Assembly: GCA_018303405.1 (NCBI GenBank)
Contig: JAGVYD010000002.1
Location: 1 to 60,504, forward strand
Direction of reading: 5' to 3'
DNA from: Candidatus Woesearchaeota archaeon
GTDB taxonomy: Archaea > Nanobdellota > Nanobdellia > Woesearchaeales > JABMPP01
Length of the DNA: 60,504 bases
A program made the position numbers and the translations under genes. Under the pieces are notes generated by a model, which ran no database searches, was not told the origin of the DNA, and worked only from the letters and a program-made list of their open reading frames with translations. Positions 17,568 through 26,417 of this stretch are shown one piece after another. The stretch's first letter is position 1; every line of letters begins with the position of its first letter.

Positions 17568-17849
17568 ATGTTTTGGAAAAAGAAAGAGAGCAAAGGAGAA
17601 TATTATCCAAGCGAATACAATAACTTAACCTTAATCAATGATATCATTTATGGAATCATTCGTGAGAGACTCAGATCCATGCAGGCAGAGACAAAAAAGA
17701 TGACCGATCTGGTATATTCCAGAAAACACATTACATATGATGATGTTTCGCATAAAATAAGAGAAATTCAAAATAGGACAGAAGAAAAATTAGACGACAT
17801 TAGACAACGGACACATGCAGCAGCACATAGGATAATGTATGGCAAATAA
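17568..17849 (+). CDS. Small helical protein of unknown function
   Basis: 93 residues. GGGGGTG at 17555-17561 is a strong ribosome site, and a TATA-like ATTATATAGTAG lies near 17527. The product is basic at the start, then charged and helical with heptad-like spacing (KIREIQNRTEEKLDDIRQRT), suggesting a coiled coil. No family recognised. It sits between two HEPN-MNT modules. Confidence 0.6.
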   Translation: MFWKKKESKGEYYPSEYNNLTLINDIIYGIIRERLRSMQAETKKMTDLVYSRKHITYDDVSHKIREIQNRTEEKLDDIRQRTHAAAHRIMYGK

Positions 17850-17917
17850 AATGACTACGCAAGGTCCAAGCCTTATTCAGAAATTAATAAAAATATCCGA
17901 TCCGTTTGTATTTTTTG

Positions 17918-18403
17918 CTAAATGCTTTCAATAGTCCTCCTGAGTCGTTTTAATCTATTGGGTTGGATTGCGCCAATCAATACTTCGCATTCAAGCATAA
18001 AATCTTCAGCTTCCAACATGAACTGCTCGGAAGTTTTAACAATGCTAAGCAGGCCTATTTTATCCATAACGGAATATTGTTTACGAATCCGCTCTTTTTT
18101 GGCAATTTCCAGTTTCCCTTTCAAATCTGGTCTATTGAAAACGAAGCCAATCATCATACTTGTGGCTGAATGGTTAAGACTCTTTATTCCGGCACGATAA
18201 AGCATTGCCAATGCAGCATTGTACATGGCATAGTATGCTTCCCCAACTGAATTCTCATAAAGACGAGCCTTATATAGAATTTTTGCTGATCTGAGGCAAT
18301 TTTTTGATTTGATGACATAGGATTTGCATATCTCAACTGAAGGGCTAATCAGTATTACCTTCTCCTCCGATTTCATTTTCCTTAAATAATCCAAGCTTTT
18401 CAT
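17918..18403 (-). CDS. HEPN-domain protein (COG1895 type)
   Basis: 161 residues. The pattern SAKILYKARLYENSVGEAYY (residues about 39-58) and a later KERIRKQY match COG1895-type HEPN proteins, where the Arg and the aromatic residue of the Rx4-Y/H motif lie at the active site. It overlaps the upstream nucleotidyltransferase by 59 bp, so the two are translationally coupled. Likely toxin or stress RNase of an MNT-HEPN module. Confidence 0.8.
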   Translation of the reverse strand: MKSLDYLRKMKSEEKVILISPSVEICKSYVIKSKNCLRSAKILYKARLYENSVGEAYYAMYNAALAMLYRAGIKSLNHSATSMMIGFVFNRPDLKGKLEIAKKERIRKQYSVMDKIGLLSIVKTSEQFMLEAEDFMLECEVLIGAIQPNRLKRLRRTIESI

Positions 18404-18941
18404 AATATTCTTCCATGCCCTGTACTATGACATGATTCCTGATTATTTCCTTTGCCAATAAGGATGATTTGTTGAACATGCCAGTTTGTATGCTTAACCT
18501 GCTGTTTATGTTCTCAATTTGCTTTTTCAGCTTTATGTCATTAGTTTCGATGAAAACATCTATATCGCTGTTGTTTCTTGCGGAGAATTTCGCATAGCTT
18601 CCGAAGAGCAATATTATGCAGCCCTTTGTTTTTTCAATGATATCAGAGATAATTGGACCTAAATAAGGATAATGCCGGATCAACTTAATCAATTTATAAT
18701 TTTCAGCCATAAAAACGTATACTCGTGCTACCTTGTTTTTTTTCAAAAAATGCATTTTATTCCTGCCAATCTCCTCCCACGATGCGATATTGTCTTTATC
18801 CAATAAGCTTAAGCTCCGCTGTATGCTCGAAAGCGAAACTCCCAATTCCTTTGACAAGGCACGGCCGTGCATATCCTGGTTAAGCAAAGCGAGTATAATC
18901 TCATATTGGATATTGATTCTTTTTTGGTTCATATGATTCAA
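18345..18941 (-). CDS. Winged-helix MNT-type nucleotidyltransferase
   Basis: 198 residues. N-terminal winged helix (LSKELGVSLSSIQRSLSLLD), then the nucleotidyltransferase motif ILLFGSYAKFSARNNSDIDV at about 112-131 with the GSY and DxD elements intact. Partner of the overlapping HEPN gene. An alternative ATG three codons in would not change the domain content. Predicted antitoxin and autoregulator. Confidence 0.82.
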   Translation of the reverse strand: MNHMNQKRINIQYEIILALLNQDMHGRALSKELGVSLSSIQRSLSLLDKDNIASWEEIGRNKMHFLKKNKVARVYVFMAENYKLIKLIRHYPYLGPIISDIIEKTKGCIILLFGSYAKFSARNNSDIDVFIETNDIKLKKQIENINSRLSIQTGMFNKSSLLAKEIIRNHVIVQGMEEYYEKLGLFKENEIGGEGNTD

Positions 18942-18994
18942 TAATGAATCAGTATTAATAAATATTCCCTTTTTTTAAAGTATTCAAGAATCCC

Positions 18995-21850
18995 TCATGG
19001 ATTAAACCCTTTAGGCAAGTCCGGGAAAACACGGCCAGGCCCGCGGAAAGTGATGAATTGCTGGCGGCGGAGGTCTTGCGGATATATCCCTGCAGCATGT
19101 GTATCATACAAAGAAGGATAAAATATGGCACTTTCAACGCCGCCAAGAATCATTGACAGAGCTTCCTCGCCCATAACATTGAGAATTGCATCTTTGCTTA
19201 ATCCTTTGTTTATTGTTATATCGCCGCCTCTCACAGTCAGGCTGTCAGGCATAAAAAAAGTTCCATTGCTATTTGAGTTTGCAGGGCGAACAATAATATA
19301 ATCTCTTCTTACCTCCAAGTCAAGCGGTGCTGTGCCCTGCGGCACAGCATGCATATTTGAATAAGCAAATTTAGCTACGCTGTCTGGATGCGCAAAATTC
19401 GAATCTGCAATCGCAATGATTCGTCTGTTCTCACCAAAATAGCCATCAGTATCATTTTTTGTTGTTGTCATCATTTTTAGCGTATCATTGAAAAATTGCG
19501 CAGTTGCATTCAGTTGATCGACATTAATATAACCCTGGCTGGCAAGAGCTGGAATGTTGCCCAAAATCCAGATTGTATCTTTGACTGATGAATCAGTAAG
19601 TGCAACATATTTCTTGCTAGGTATCGTATTTCTCCTATATCCTCCTTCGACTATATCTGGCGTCACCAGCCCTTCAAAATACGCCGTGTCCAGCCCTTGA
19701 TCACTTGTATCTGCATTCGCAAGGTAGTGCAGCAATGTTGAATCCAATGTTCCTGGCGCCAAAATCAATCCTGAGCGCAAATGCCTTGGCCCGTTTGCAG
19801 CAATGTGCTCTTCATCAAATGAAGCTTTGAATGTCCTGCCAGCAGTTGCTTTCCCGGAATCCATGCTTGTTTTCACATACACACTGTCAACAGGAGTTCC
19901 TTTGAAATAATCCTCGAAATTCAATGTAACCAACCTGTAATTTGTCGGCGCAACAACCAAATTTCCAGTTGTGTCATCCAGCCCTGCAATGTAGATTGGC
20001 GTTCCCCATCCGCCGCCAGCTGCCAATCTCGCTCTGAGCGTGTCTCCATCGCTTGGATTCATCTGAAGGTGGAAAGCATTGTCAGCCTGCGGATTTGTTT
20101 TCCCTTTTCCGCTGCCAGAAGCGTTTACAACAGGATACTTGCTGTATGCCTGGCCTGTCCGTGCAATCACAGTATCCCCATTTGCATTTATTGCCATGAC
20201 ATAAGCATCAGCGGGATTGCCATGATTGTCCAAAACAGTTCCCTTAATATCACGCATAGGCCGGATTATAACTTTCTGGTCTGCATCAGCATAAGCCCCA
20301 TTCGGCGCAGTGGCCCTGATAACATACCACACTGTTCCATTTGAATCAGCAGCCAAGTCCCGCAGTTCAGTGTACCTGTTATTGACAATATCCAGTATTG
20401 CCTTTGAAGAATCAGGATTTACAAATGAAAATGCCAGAGCCGAATCAGGCACAGGATTTCCGTCATCATCCACATAGCTCACATGATCCCACAAATCGCC
20501 ATGCACGCCTGAAATAACATCCTCTTTCAGCACAATGTCATCCAATGGCGTGTCCCATCTTGGAGGCTTCAGAGCCAACGTGACATATTCCTTGATGGCA
20601 GTGTCTTTTGAAACATCAATCAGAAAAGTCTTGTCAAGTATCGGCGGCCGTGTCGCGTTCTGCCCGAGTATTAAGATTTGATAAGGCGTTAATGCATTTC
20701 CTTCTGCATTTTTCTTTGCCATTTCAGCGCTTGGCCCACCGATATAGCCAAACTCAGACTTTCCGCTTCCGCCGCCAAAGCTGACCATTTTTTTTGTCTG
20801 CTGTTCATCCCCGGATGTCAGCCTGTACAAATACACTCCCTGGCCAACAGGATTTCCTGCATCATTCTCGCCTGCCCACATTGCCCTGTATCTTCCTGGC
20901 TCCAAGTCTTGCGAGACAAGGGTCTTGATTTTCTGGCCAAGTGTATTGTAAACATCCAATGTAACCGGCCCGTGCTCGTTGACCATGAATTCGATGTTGG
21001 TTGTGGGGTTGAATGGGTTTGGATAATTCTGTTCCAGCTTGAAGTTGCCTGGCAAATTTGGATTATAGCCTTTAACGTCTGTTGTCGGCGCAAAAAGTTT
21101 CACAACAGTGCTGTCTCCTGATTGTGTTGAGTCAACTATAGCTCCATCCAGCTGCAATTTGGCGACATAATTCAGCACATCAACGGTGTCCCCTGTAAAT
21201 GTGTTGATTCCTTTCAAGTCTAAAGTAATTGTTGCGCCGTCGGCATTTGCCTTTCCAACGACTTGCTCCTGTGTCTGATGGTTTTGAGAATAAAAAATAT
21301 TATCAGCAGTCTGTTCTGCAGCAGGCAATTTCATCGGAATCATTCCAAGCGAATACAATGCCAAGGCCGTTGCCAGTTTCGGATGCTTCTGGTATAACCC
21401 TGCAAATTTCTCCATTCCCCTGTACTGCCTTGCCTGCTGGTTTTTCTCGGCAGCCGCAAGATTGCTTTGCCTCTTAACATAATTCAGCAGCTCGTTTTCA
21501 GCCATCTTGTGGAATGGCTTTGGTTTTCCGTCGCTGCCTACCTCACCTTCATCCACAAATTTCTGGTGCAGGAATTTTGCTTCCTCTGTTTCAAGCCATC
21601 CTGCATCCATCCAGAGTTTTAGGTTGTCATACTTGACTTTAGTATCAACTCCAGAAAATTCTGGGTCATTGTACAGAATGCCTGGCCTGAATCGCCAGGG
21701 TTGATCTTTTATGAATGCCAGCTTTTTGTCAAGGTCTTCATTCCTGCCAAGCGCAGATGAAAAATTTTCATAGCCCTGCCTGGCCTTGTCTTTTATTCTC
21801 CTCCAAGCATTTGCTACATTAGCCTTCACATTAGCATACTCCCTATTCAT
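18995..21850 (-). CDS. Large protein with an internal bacterial T9SS-type sorting domain
   Basis: 951 residues from ATG 21850, chosen because the minus-strand box GATTTAAATA (about 21873-21883) lies 28 nt upstream; ATG 21865 is too close to it. Residues 1 to about 150 are charged and helical (cytoplasmic in character), then a hydrophobic segment near 155-175 (LATALALYSLGMIPM). Residues about 268-350 are a near-textbook type IX secretion C-terminal domain: FKLEQNYPNPFNPTTNIEF, LDVYNTLGQKIKTL, GQGVYLYRL, KKMV. The remaining 600 residues look like beta-rich, Asp/Thr-rich extracellular domains. In Bacteroidota-like bacteria this domain is C-terminal; here it is internal. Probably a chimera with a horizontally acquired piece. 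Activity unknown. Confidence 0.75.
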   Translation of the reverse strand: MNREYANVKANVANAWRRIKDKARQGYENFSSALGRNEDLDKKLAFIKDQPWRFRPGILYNDPEFSGVDTKVKYDNLKLWMDAGWLETEEAKFLHQKFVDEGEVGSDGKPKPFHKMAENELLNYVKRQSNLAAAEKNQQARQYRGMEKFAGLYQKHPKLATALALYSLGMIPMKLPAAEQTADNIFYSQNHQTQEQVVGKANADGATITLDLKGINTFTGDTVDVLNYVAKLQLDGAIVDSTQSGDSTVVKLFAPTTDVKGYNPNLPGNFKLEQNYPNPFNPTTNIEFMVNEHGPVTLDVYNTLGQKIKTLVSQDLEPGRYRAMWAGENDAGNPVGQGVYLYRLTSGDEQQTKKMVSFGGGSGKSEFGYIGGPSAEMAKKNAEGNALTPYQILILGQNATRPPILDKTFLIDVSKDTAIKEYVTLALKPPRWDTPLDDIVLKEDVISGVHGDLWDHVSYVDDDGNPVPDSALAFSFVNPDSSKAILDIVNNRYTELRDLAADSNGTVWYVIRATAPNGAYADADQKVIIRPMRDIKGTVLDNHGNPADAYVMAINANGDTVIARTGQAYSKYPVVNASGSGKGKTNPQADNAFHLQMNPSDGDTLRARLAAGGGWGTPIYIAGLDDTTGNLVVAPTNYRLVTLNFEDYFKGTPVDSVYVKTSMDSGKATAGRTFKASFDEEHIAANGPRHLRSGLILAPGTLDSTLLHYLANADTSDQGLDTAYFEGLVTPDIVEGGYRRNTIPSKKYVALTDSSVKDTIWILGNIPALASQGYINVDQLNATAQFFNDTLKMMTTTKNDTDGYFGENRRIIAIADSNFAHPDSVAKFAYSNMHAVPQGTAPLDLEVRRDYIIVRPANSNSNGTFFMPDSLTVRGGDITINKGLSKDAILNVMGEEALSMILGGVESAIFYPSLYDTHAAGIYPQDLRRQQFITFRGPGRVFPDLPKGFNP

Positions 21851-22007
21851 GCAACAGTCTTTCATTTTGGAGTATTTAAATCTTTCTATTTCTTTGTTAC
21901 AATTTAGTAGTTACAAAATTAACATATGATTTACTAATTTTCTATAATGAAAATAATCTCGCTAAATTCCCATTAGCTTTATTAACGCCGACATAATACT
22001 TAAAAAT

Positions 22008-23003
22008 ATGTCAAGCCTGCTGCCAGTTGAAAAGGTGAAGCGTGAGATTCTGAACAGGATTGAAAATCCATCCATTTCTCCAAAATTCGGCGCTGACCCG
22101 GGCGCAAGGGCGATTCCTGCACTTTTAGATTATGGCATTGTCAACCTTGACAAGCCCGAGGGCCCGACAAGCCACCAGGTGAGCTACTATGTCCAGGAAG
22201 CATTGGGAATTTCCAAAAGCGGCCATTCCGGGACGCTGGACCCAAATGTCACAGGCGTATTGCCTGTTGCGCTGGGCAGGGCAACCAGGGTTGTCCAGGC
22301 TCTTTTGTCAGAAGGCAAGGAGTATGTTGGCATCATGCACCTGCATAAAGAGGTAACAAGGGAACAACTTGAAACCACAATAAAGTCCTTTGTCGGAAAA
22401 ATCAAGCAGCTGCCCCCGATCCGCAGCAATGTCAAGCGGCAGACAAGGTTCAGGAAAATTTACTATTTTGACATTCTTGAATTCAATGGCCAGGATGTGC
22501 TTTTCAGGACAGGGACCCAGGCAGGCACTTACATAAGGAAGCTCTGCCATGACATCGGCCAAAAGCTAGGGACAGGCGCGCACATGTCTGAGCTGAGAAG
22601 GACAAAGGTCGGCCATTTCAATGAGGGCAATATTGTGACGCTTCAGGACCTAAAGGATGCTTACTGGTTCTGGAAAAATGAGGGCAATGAAAAATTCATA
22701 AGGAAATGCATTTTGCCCATGGAGCAGGCATGCCTGGGCCTTGGGAAAATTTACCTGCTGGATTCTGCTGTTGACACAATCTGCCACGGCGCCAACCTTG
22801 CCGTGCCCGGCATTGCAAGGCTCGAAACAGGCATTGAAAAAGACAGCCAGGTTGCATTAATGACGCTGAAAGGCGAGCTTATTGCGCTTGGCAAGTCGCT
22901 GATGTCAAGCAAGGACATTCATTCTGCAGGGAAAGGGCTCGCGGTGAAAACAGACAAGGTGTTCATGCCAGCAGGCACCTACCCAAAAATGCAGAAGGTC
23001 TGA
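22008..23003 (+). CDS. cbf5: tRNA/rRNA pseudouridine synthase Cbf5 (TruB family) with PUA domain
   Basis: 331 residues, typical for archaeal Cbf5/dyskerin. It isomerises uridine to pseudouridine in H/ACA-guided rRNA sites and position 55 of tRNA. GHSGTLDPNVTGVLP holds the catalytic Asp78; IVNLDKPEGPTSHQ and GTYIRKLCHDIG are the other TruB motifs; residues about 250-331 form the PUA domain. A TATA-like CTTTATTAAC (about 21975) is roughly 30 nt upstream. No gar1 or nop10 is adjacent. Confidence 0.95.
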   Translation: MSSLLPVEKVKREILNRIENPSISPKFGADPGARAIPALLDYGIVNLDKPEGPTSHQVSYYVQEALGISKSGHSGTLDPNVTGVLPVALGRATRVVQALLSEGKEYVGIMHLHKEVTREQLETTIKSFVGKIKQLPPIRSNVKRQTRFRKIYYFDILEFNGQDVLFRTGTQAGTYIRKLCHDIGQKLGTGAHMSELRRTKVGHFNEGNIVTLQDLKDAYWFWKNEGNEKFIRKCILPMEQACLGLGKIYLLDSAVDTICHGANLAVPGIARLETGIEKDSQVALMTLKGELIALGKSLMSSKDIHSAGKGLAVKTDKVFMPAGTYPKMQKV

Positions 23004-23021
23004 TGCGGCATTTTCTGCAAT

Positions 23022-24149
23022 TCAATCTCCAGCCTGAAATGTGAATCCCCTTAGGTATTCCTGTCTCCGGTGCAATTTGTAGAGCATTTCATGCGCCTGT
23101 TCTGTCAGGGTATTGAACAAATCCCCTGTCACAACCATATGCTTGCTGTCAATATCCAATTTTTTGCCTGCAAGATTGTAAGCCTTCACAAACTCTGTGT
23201 AATTCATGCCTAGGATATGTGAGCAAACCTGCTCATAAGCATCGTCAGGCAGCGGCGGGCAAAAAACTGCACTTTCCGTGCCCATAAGCTTGCCTAATTC
23301 CTTTGCTTTTGCCATTCCATGCTGTTTTCCCATGAGATAGAGCTTGTCAATCCTCGGGTCATTCATCATCAGGTCCAGGCCAATTGTGTAGCACATAATG
23401 CTTCCAATGTAGGGTATGCCCGTTCTCATCCAGATATCCCTTTTCTTTTCGAGCTTCCGGTATTCCTTCTCAGCAAGGGCCTTGGTTTTTGTCCTTGCCA
23501 AAGTGTTCAATTCATCCTTAAAGTCATCAATTGCCTTTCTGTCGATTTTGATGGAGTAGCCATCATGGGTGGCAGCCTGCCTCTTTTTGAATTCAGCCAA
23601 GCCTTCCATCTGCATATTGGCAAAAGACATGAGCAGGAAAAGGTGCGAGAAATCGCTTATCTCCTCCAAGGGGGCATGCAGTTTTTTTGCCAAATCAAGC
23701 TCAAACTTGTTTTTGACAGTCAGGCTGTGCCAATGGTGCCACATCTGCGCAAAAAGAATCCTCTTGATGGCCGGCTCAATTGTCCTGTTGCCTTTTGTCC
23801 ACGGAACGGCAACTTTCTCCACGAGCCAATGCCCGTTAAATTCCAGGTATATGACATGCGCATTTGATATGTCCTCATAATAATAGACAAAGCTCTCATC
23901 AAATCTTTTTGTATCTGTTATTTTAATCTGGAATTCATACTTGCTTGAAGTAATCAGCTTTGGATTTTCATGCAATAGCTCCCTTGCCGCCTGCGAAAAT
24001 ATCAATTTAATTGATTTTAAAAATTGCTCAAAGGTTAGCAATGATCTGTACTTCCTGCTGTATTTGCCCTCCTGAAAATTCGAATAAATGAATGTGATGC
24101 TGAACTTTGTCCCATAAACATCAAATTCCATCCGTTCAACACTGCCCAT
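23022..24149 (-). CDS. Conserved-looking protein of unknown function
   Basis: 375 residues from ATG 24149, one base after the stop region of the upstream DUF357 gene; longer in-frame starts would lie inside that gene. Composition is soluble, alpha/beta, with a Lys-rich helical middle (KTKALAEKEYRKLEKKRDIW) and a hydrophobic stretch (IGSIMCYTIGLDLMM). I recognise no domain. Cotranscription with the DUF357 gene is likely. Confidence 0.6.
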   Translation of the reverse strand: MGSVERMEFDVYGTKFSITFIYSNFQEGKYSRKYRSLLTFEQFLKSIKLIFSQAARELLHENPKLITSSKYEFQIKITDTKRFDESFVYYYEDISNAHVIYLEFNGHWLVEKVAVPWTKGNRTIEPAIKRILFAQMWHHWHSLTVKNKFELDLAKKLHAPLEEISDFSHLFLLMSFANMQMEGLAEFKKRQAATHDGYSIKIDRKAIDDFKDELNTLARTKTKALAEKEYRKLEKKRDIWMRTGIPYIGSIMCYTIGLDLMMNDPRIDKLYLMGKQHGMAKAKELGKLMGTESAVFCPPLPDDAYEQVCSHILGMNYTEFVKAYNLAGKKLDIDSKHMVVTGDLFNTLTEQAHEMLYKLHRRQEYLRGFTFQAGD

Positions 24150-24150
24150 T

Positions 24151-24456
24151 CTAATCCACCGTGAATAATCTTGAGTCCTTTCCGACGTCAAACAGCCCAA
24201 GCCTGGCGCCCGCATCCAGCCATCCATGCGCATAATTCAGCGCTGCAAAGGCAGTGACTATCTCGCCCTTTTCCCGAAAATACCCGGCGTCAGCATAATA
24301 CCTTTTAGCCATGTCAAGAAAGTCCTCAGCAACAGCATTCCAGTCCTTTTCTTCCTCAAAATCCCCTGCTATTGAAATCCTGACCTTGCCGAGCGCCTCG
24401 CCAGTAACCCTGAAGTATTTTTCCAGCTTTTCATCCGTCACTTCTTTTGATGCCAT
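24151..24456 (-). CDS. DUF357 family protein
   Basis: 101 residues from ATG 24456, about 27 nt after a minus-strand TTATTTATAATG box (leaderless). The pattern DEKLEKYFRVTGEAL near the start and the later RYYADAGYFREKGEIVTAFA through LNYAHGWLDAGARLGLF match the small helical archaeal DUF357 family. Function unknown; first gene of a two-gene operon. Confidence 0.75.
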   Translation of the reverse strand: MASKEVTDEKLEKYFRVTGEALGKVRISIAGDFEEEKDWNAVAEDFLDMAKRYYADAGYFREKGEIVTAFAALNYAHGWLDAGARLGLFDVGKDSRLFTVD

Positions 24457-24525
24457 GGCATCAAATATACCCCTAATCATTATAAATAAGTTTCTATGCA
24501 AGTTTGTCCTCAAAAGGAATTTCCA

Positions 24526-24760
24526 CTGCAACAGGCTTAGCAGGAAAGTTTACGTTTTGCCATCAATTCTGCGAGCATCTGGAAATAAGGCAGACAGCAG
24601 TTTTCGGGGTGCGGTCACTCGCTCTGCTCGTTCGGCACTTAAGCGATTCCAAAAATCGTTAAGTTCCAGGGAGAAAACTGCCCTCATGAATAAGATGCCC
24701 ATGCGAGCCGATGGCAAAACCTGAGCCTTCAGGCGAAGTTTTCTGCTAAGCTCTGCAACA
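24526..24760. mobile_element. MITE-like element with TIRs and 8-bp target duplication
   Basis: Element 24534-24752. Terminal inverted repeats (24535-24550 and 24736-24751) match at 14 of 16 positions, starting GCTTAGCAG. Inner perfect pairs are GTTTTGCCATC/GATGGCAAAAC and GCAGTTTTC/GAAAACTGC. The direct repeat CTGCAACA flanks it (24526-24533, 24753-24760). No coding capacity. It shares TTTTCGGGGT in its interior with the element at 13745-13908. Confidence 0.68.
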
Positions 24761-24813
24761 CAGAAAAATATATATAACGCTGTGGCTAATTAAACAGCAA
24801 AAAGAGGCTGAAA

Positions 24814-26076
24814 ATGAAAAATTCAGGTCTATTGCTAGCGTGTCTTCTAGCTTTCACACTATTGTTTGCCTCCCCGGCATATCCAACAGAAATTATAAGG
24901 GAAATGCCGGCAAATGCAGTTGTCGATGAAGTTGTCACAGTGGTGCTCCTGCTTGATATGGTCACAGTCGGGGAAAAACTTGTCTACACAGAGACAATCC
25001 CTTCAGGATTCTCCTTTGGAAGCTGGGAAATTGACGGCTCAGAGGAATCAGCATCGCAGATTATTGTTAATGTGCAGGGAGACCAGTATACCTGGGAATT
25101 TACTCCAAGTGAGGAATTTGTCATATTGAACTACATCGCATTCGCGCCACAGGAGCCTGGAAATTTTATTTTCAGGGGCTACATGGAAGACAATGGGATT
25201 GGCTACAACGACCAGGCAGCAATGCAAATTACAGCCGAGGCTGTTGACCCCTGCGGTGACGGCGTGTGCGATATTGATGAGGATGAGTCCATATGCCCTG
25301 TGGACTGTTCAAGCCTTGGTTCAATTGAAGGTGAGCTTGAAATCACATTAACCCCTGACATGATAGAAAGCATCGAATATGGGGATGGCACCACTCCTGA
25401 AGTGCAAGAAATGGGCCAAAGCATTGAAGGAGTTGGTGAGGAAACACCCTCGCAAGGCCAGGCGCAGGCAAGCAACCTTCTCGACACGTCAACAACTCCT
25501 CCTCCTGCCTCAACCGCAAGCGCTGAAGATATCTTTGCCAGGAAAAAAACAGGGCCTGACCCTAAGGTAATAGTCCTTTTGGGCGCGTCGCTGGCAGTGC
25601 TTGGCCTGACTGTATATGGCATTTACGCGCAGATTAACAAAAAGAAATCAGGCGCCTCAGCCAATCCACTGCAACAAGCGCGGGATACAGCCGAGGAAGT
25701 TAAAGAAACCCTGGAAAGGATGCGGTCAAGGACACTGCCTAAAAATGCGCCGCCTGCACCATCTCGCCAAAGGATTTCGTCGGAACTGCCTTCATTTACA
25801 GATGGGACATCCAGCTTTGAGCTGCCGGCAATTCCAAAGGAACTCAGGAAAGACCAGGCCCGGATATTGTCCATCCCTCCTATTCCTGCTCCAAATTCAG
25901 CAAGGCCTGGCCTGGCCAGGCCAGGCACTCCTCCTCTTCCGCGGCGGGAAGCTTCTGCACAGCCCCAGTCCGCTGACTCCCGTCAAAATCTGGCCCAGCC
26001 CAAGGATATGGAGCAGCCTGTATCCAATGAAGATGTTGACAAGCTGCTCGACAGCGTGCTGAAAAATCAAAAATAA
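24814..26076 (+). CDS. Membrane-anchored surface protein with Cys-rich calcium-binding-like motif
   Basis: 420 residues. Signal peptide to about residue 24; a beta-sandwich-like ectodomain; CGDGVCDIDEDESICPVDC at about 146-164, a Cys/Asp motif common in archaeal surface proteins; a Ser/Thr/Pro-rich linker; a transmembrane helix at about 252-275; then a 145-residue Pro/Arg-rich cytoplasmic tail that is probably disordered. The tail is unusually long for a surface anchor and may contact cytoplasmic partners. Promoter AAATATATATAACG near 24766. Confidence 0.68.
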   Translation: MKNSGLLLACLLAFTLLFASPAYPTEIIREMPANAVVDEVVTVVLLLDMVTVGEKLVYTETIPSGFSFGSWEIDGSEESASQIIVNVQGDQYTWEFTPSEEFVILNYIAFAPQEPGNFIFRGYMEDNGIGYNDQAAMQITAEAVDPCGDGVCDIDEDESICPVDCSSLGSIEGELEITLTPDMIESIEYGDGTTPEVQEMGQSIEGVGEETPSQGQAQASNLLDTSTTPPPASTASAEDIFARKKTGPDPKVIVLLGASLAVLGLTVYGIYAQINKKKSGASANPLQQARDTAEEVKETLERMRSRTLPKNAPPAPSRQRISSELPSFTDGTSSFELPAIPKELRKDQARILSIPPIPAPNSARPGLARPGTPPLPRREASAQPQSADSRQNLAQPKDMEQPVSNEDVDKLLDSVLKNQK

Positions 26077-26132
26077 AGCTGAAAAATAAATTAAATATAA
26101 ACTCAAAGAAATAAAATAAATAAAATAAAAAA

Positions 26133-26149
26133 GAGCAATCAATGATTGC
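26133..26149. terminator. Palindromic hairpin between convergent genes
   Basis: AGCAATCA-A-TGATTGCT is a perfect 8-bp stem directly after the rpoK stop codon on the minus strand and after an A-rich stretch following the surface-protein gene. Likely bidirectional transcript end. Confidence 0.5.
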
Positions 26150-26407
26150 TTATTTCTTCTCTTCAGGCTTTGGCGCGCTGGTTCTATGGGCCACTTCCCT
26201 CCTGATTTCAATCGGGACCAGGCCTTGCTCATATTCCAGTTTTGCAATCTCCACCGGATTGTACCTAAGCTTAGCGAGCTCTTCCTGGCTGAGCTTTATC
26301 TTGAATGGAGCGCCCATTGAAATCTGGAGCGCCCTGCTTCCCAGTATCCTCGCTTTTTCATACCTTGAATACTTTACGATGGTTTCCTTCTTGCTCTTGT
26401 CTGTCAT
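26150..26407 (-). CDS. rpoK: DNA-directed RNA polymerase subunit K (Rpb6-like)
   Basis: 85 residues. YEKARILGSRALQISMGAPF and PVEIAKLEYEQGLVPIEIRR are the conserved core of archaeal RpoK/eukaryotic Rpb6, a small structural subunit needed for polymerase assembly. GGTGA lies before the ATG. It follows rrp42 by 10 bp, the place where many archaea carry L37Ae and rpoP instead. Confidence 0.93.
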   Translation of the reverse strand: MTDKSKKETIVKYSRYEKARILGSRALQISMGAPFKIKLSQEELAKLRYNPVEIAKLEYEQGLVPIEIRREVAHRTSAPKPEEKK

Positions 26408-26417
26408 CTTTGCTCAC

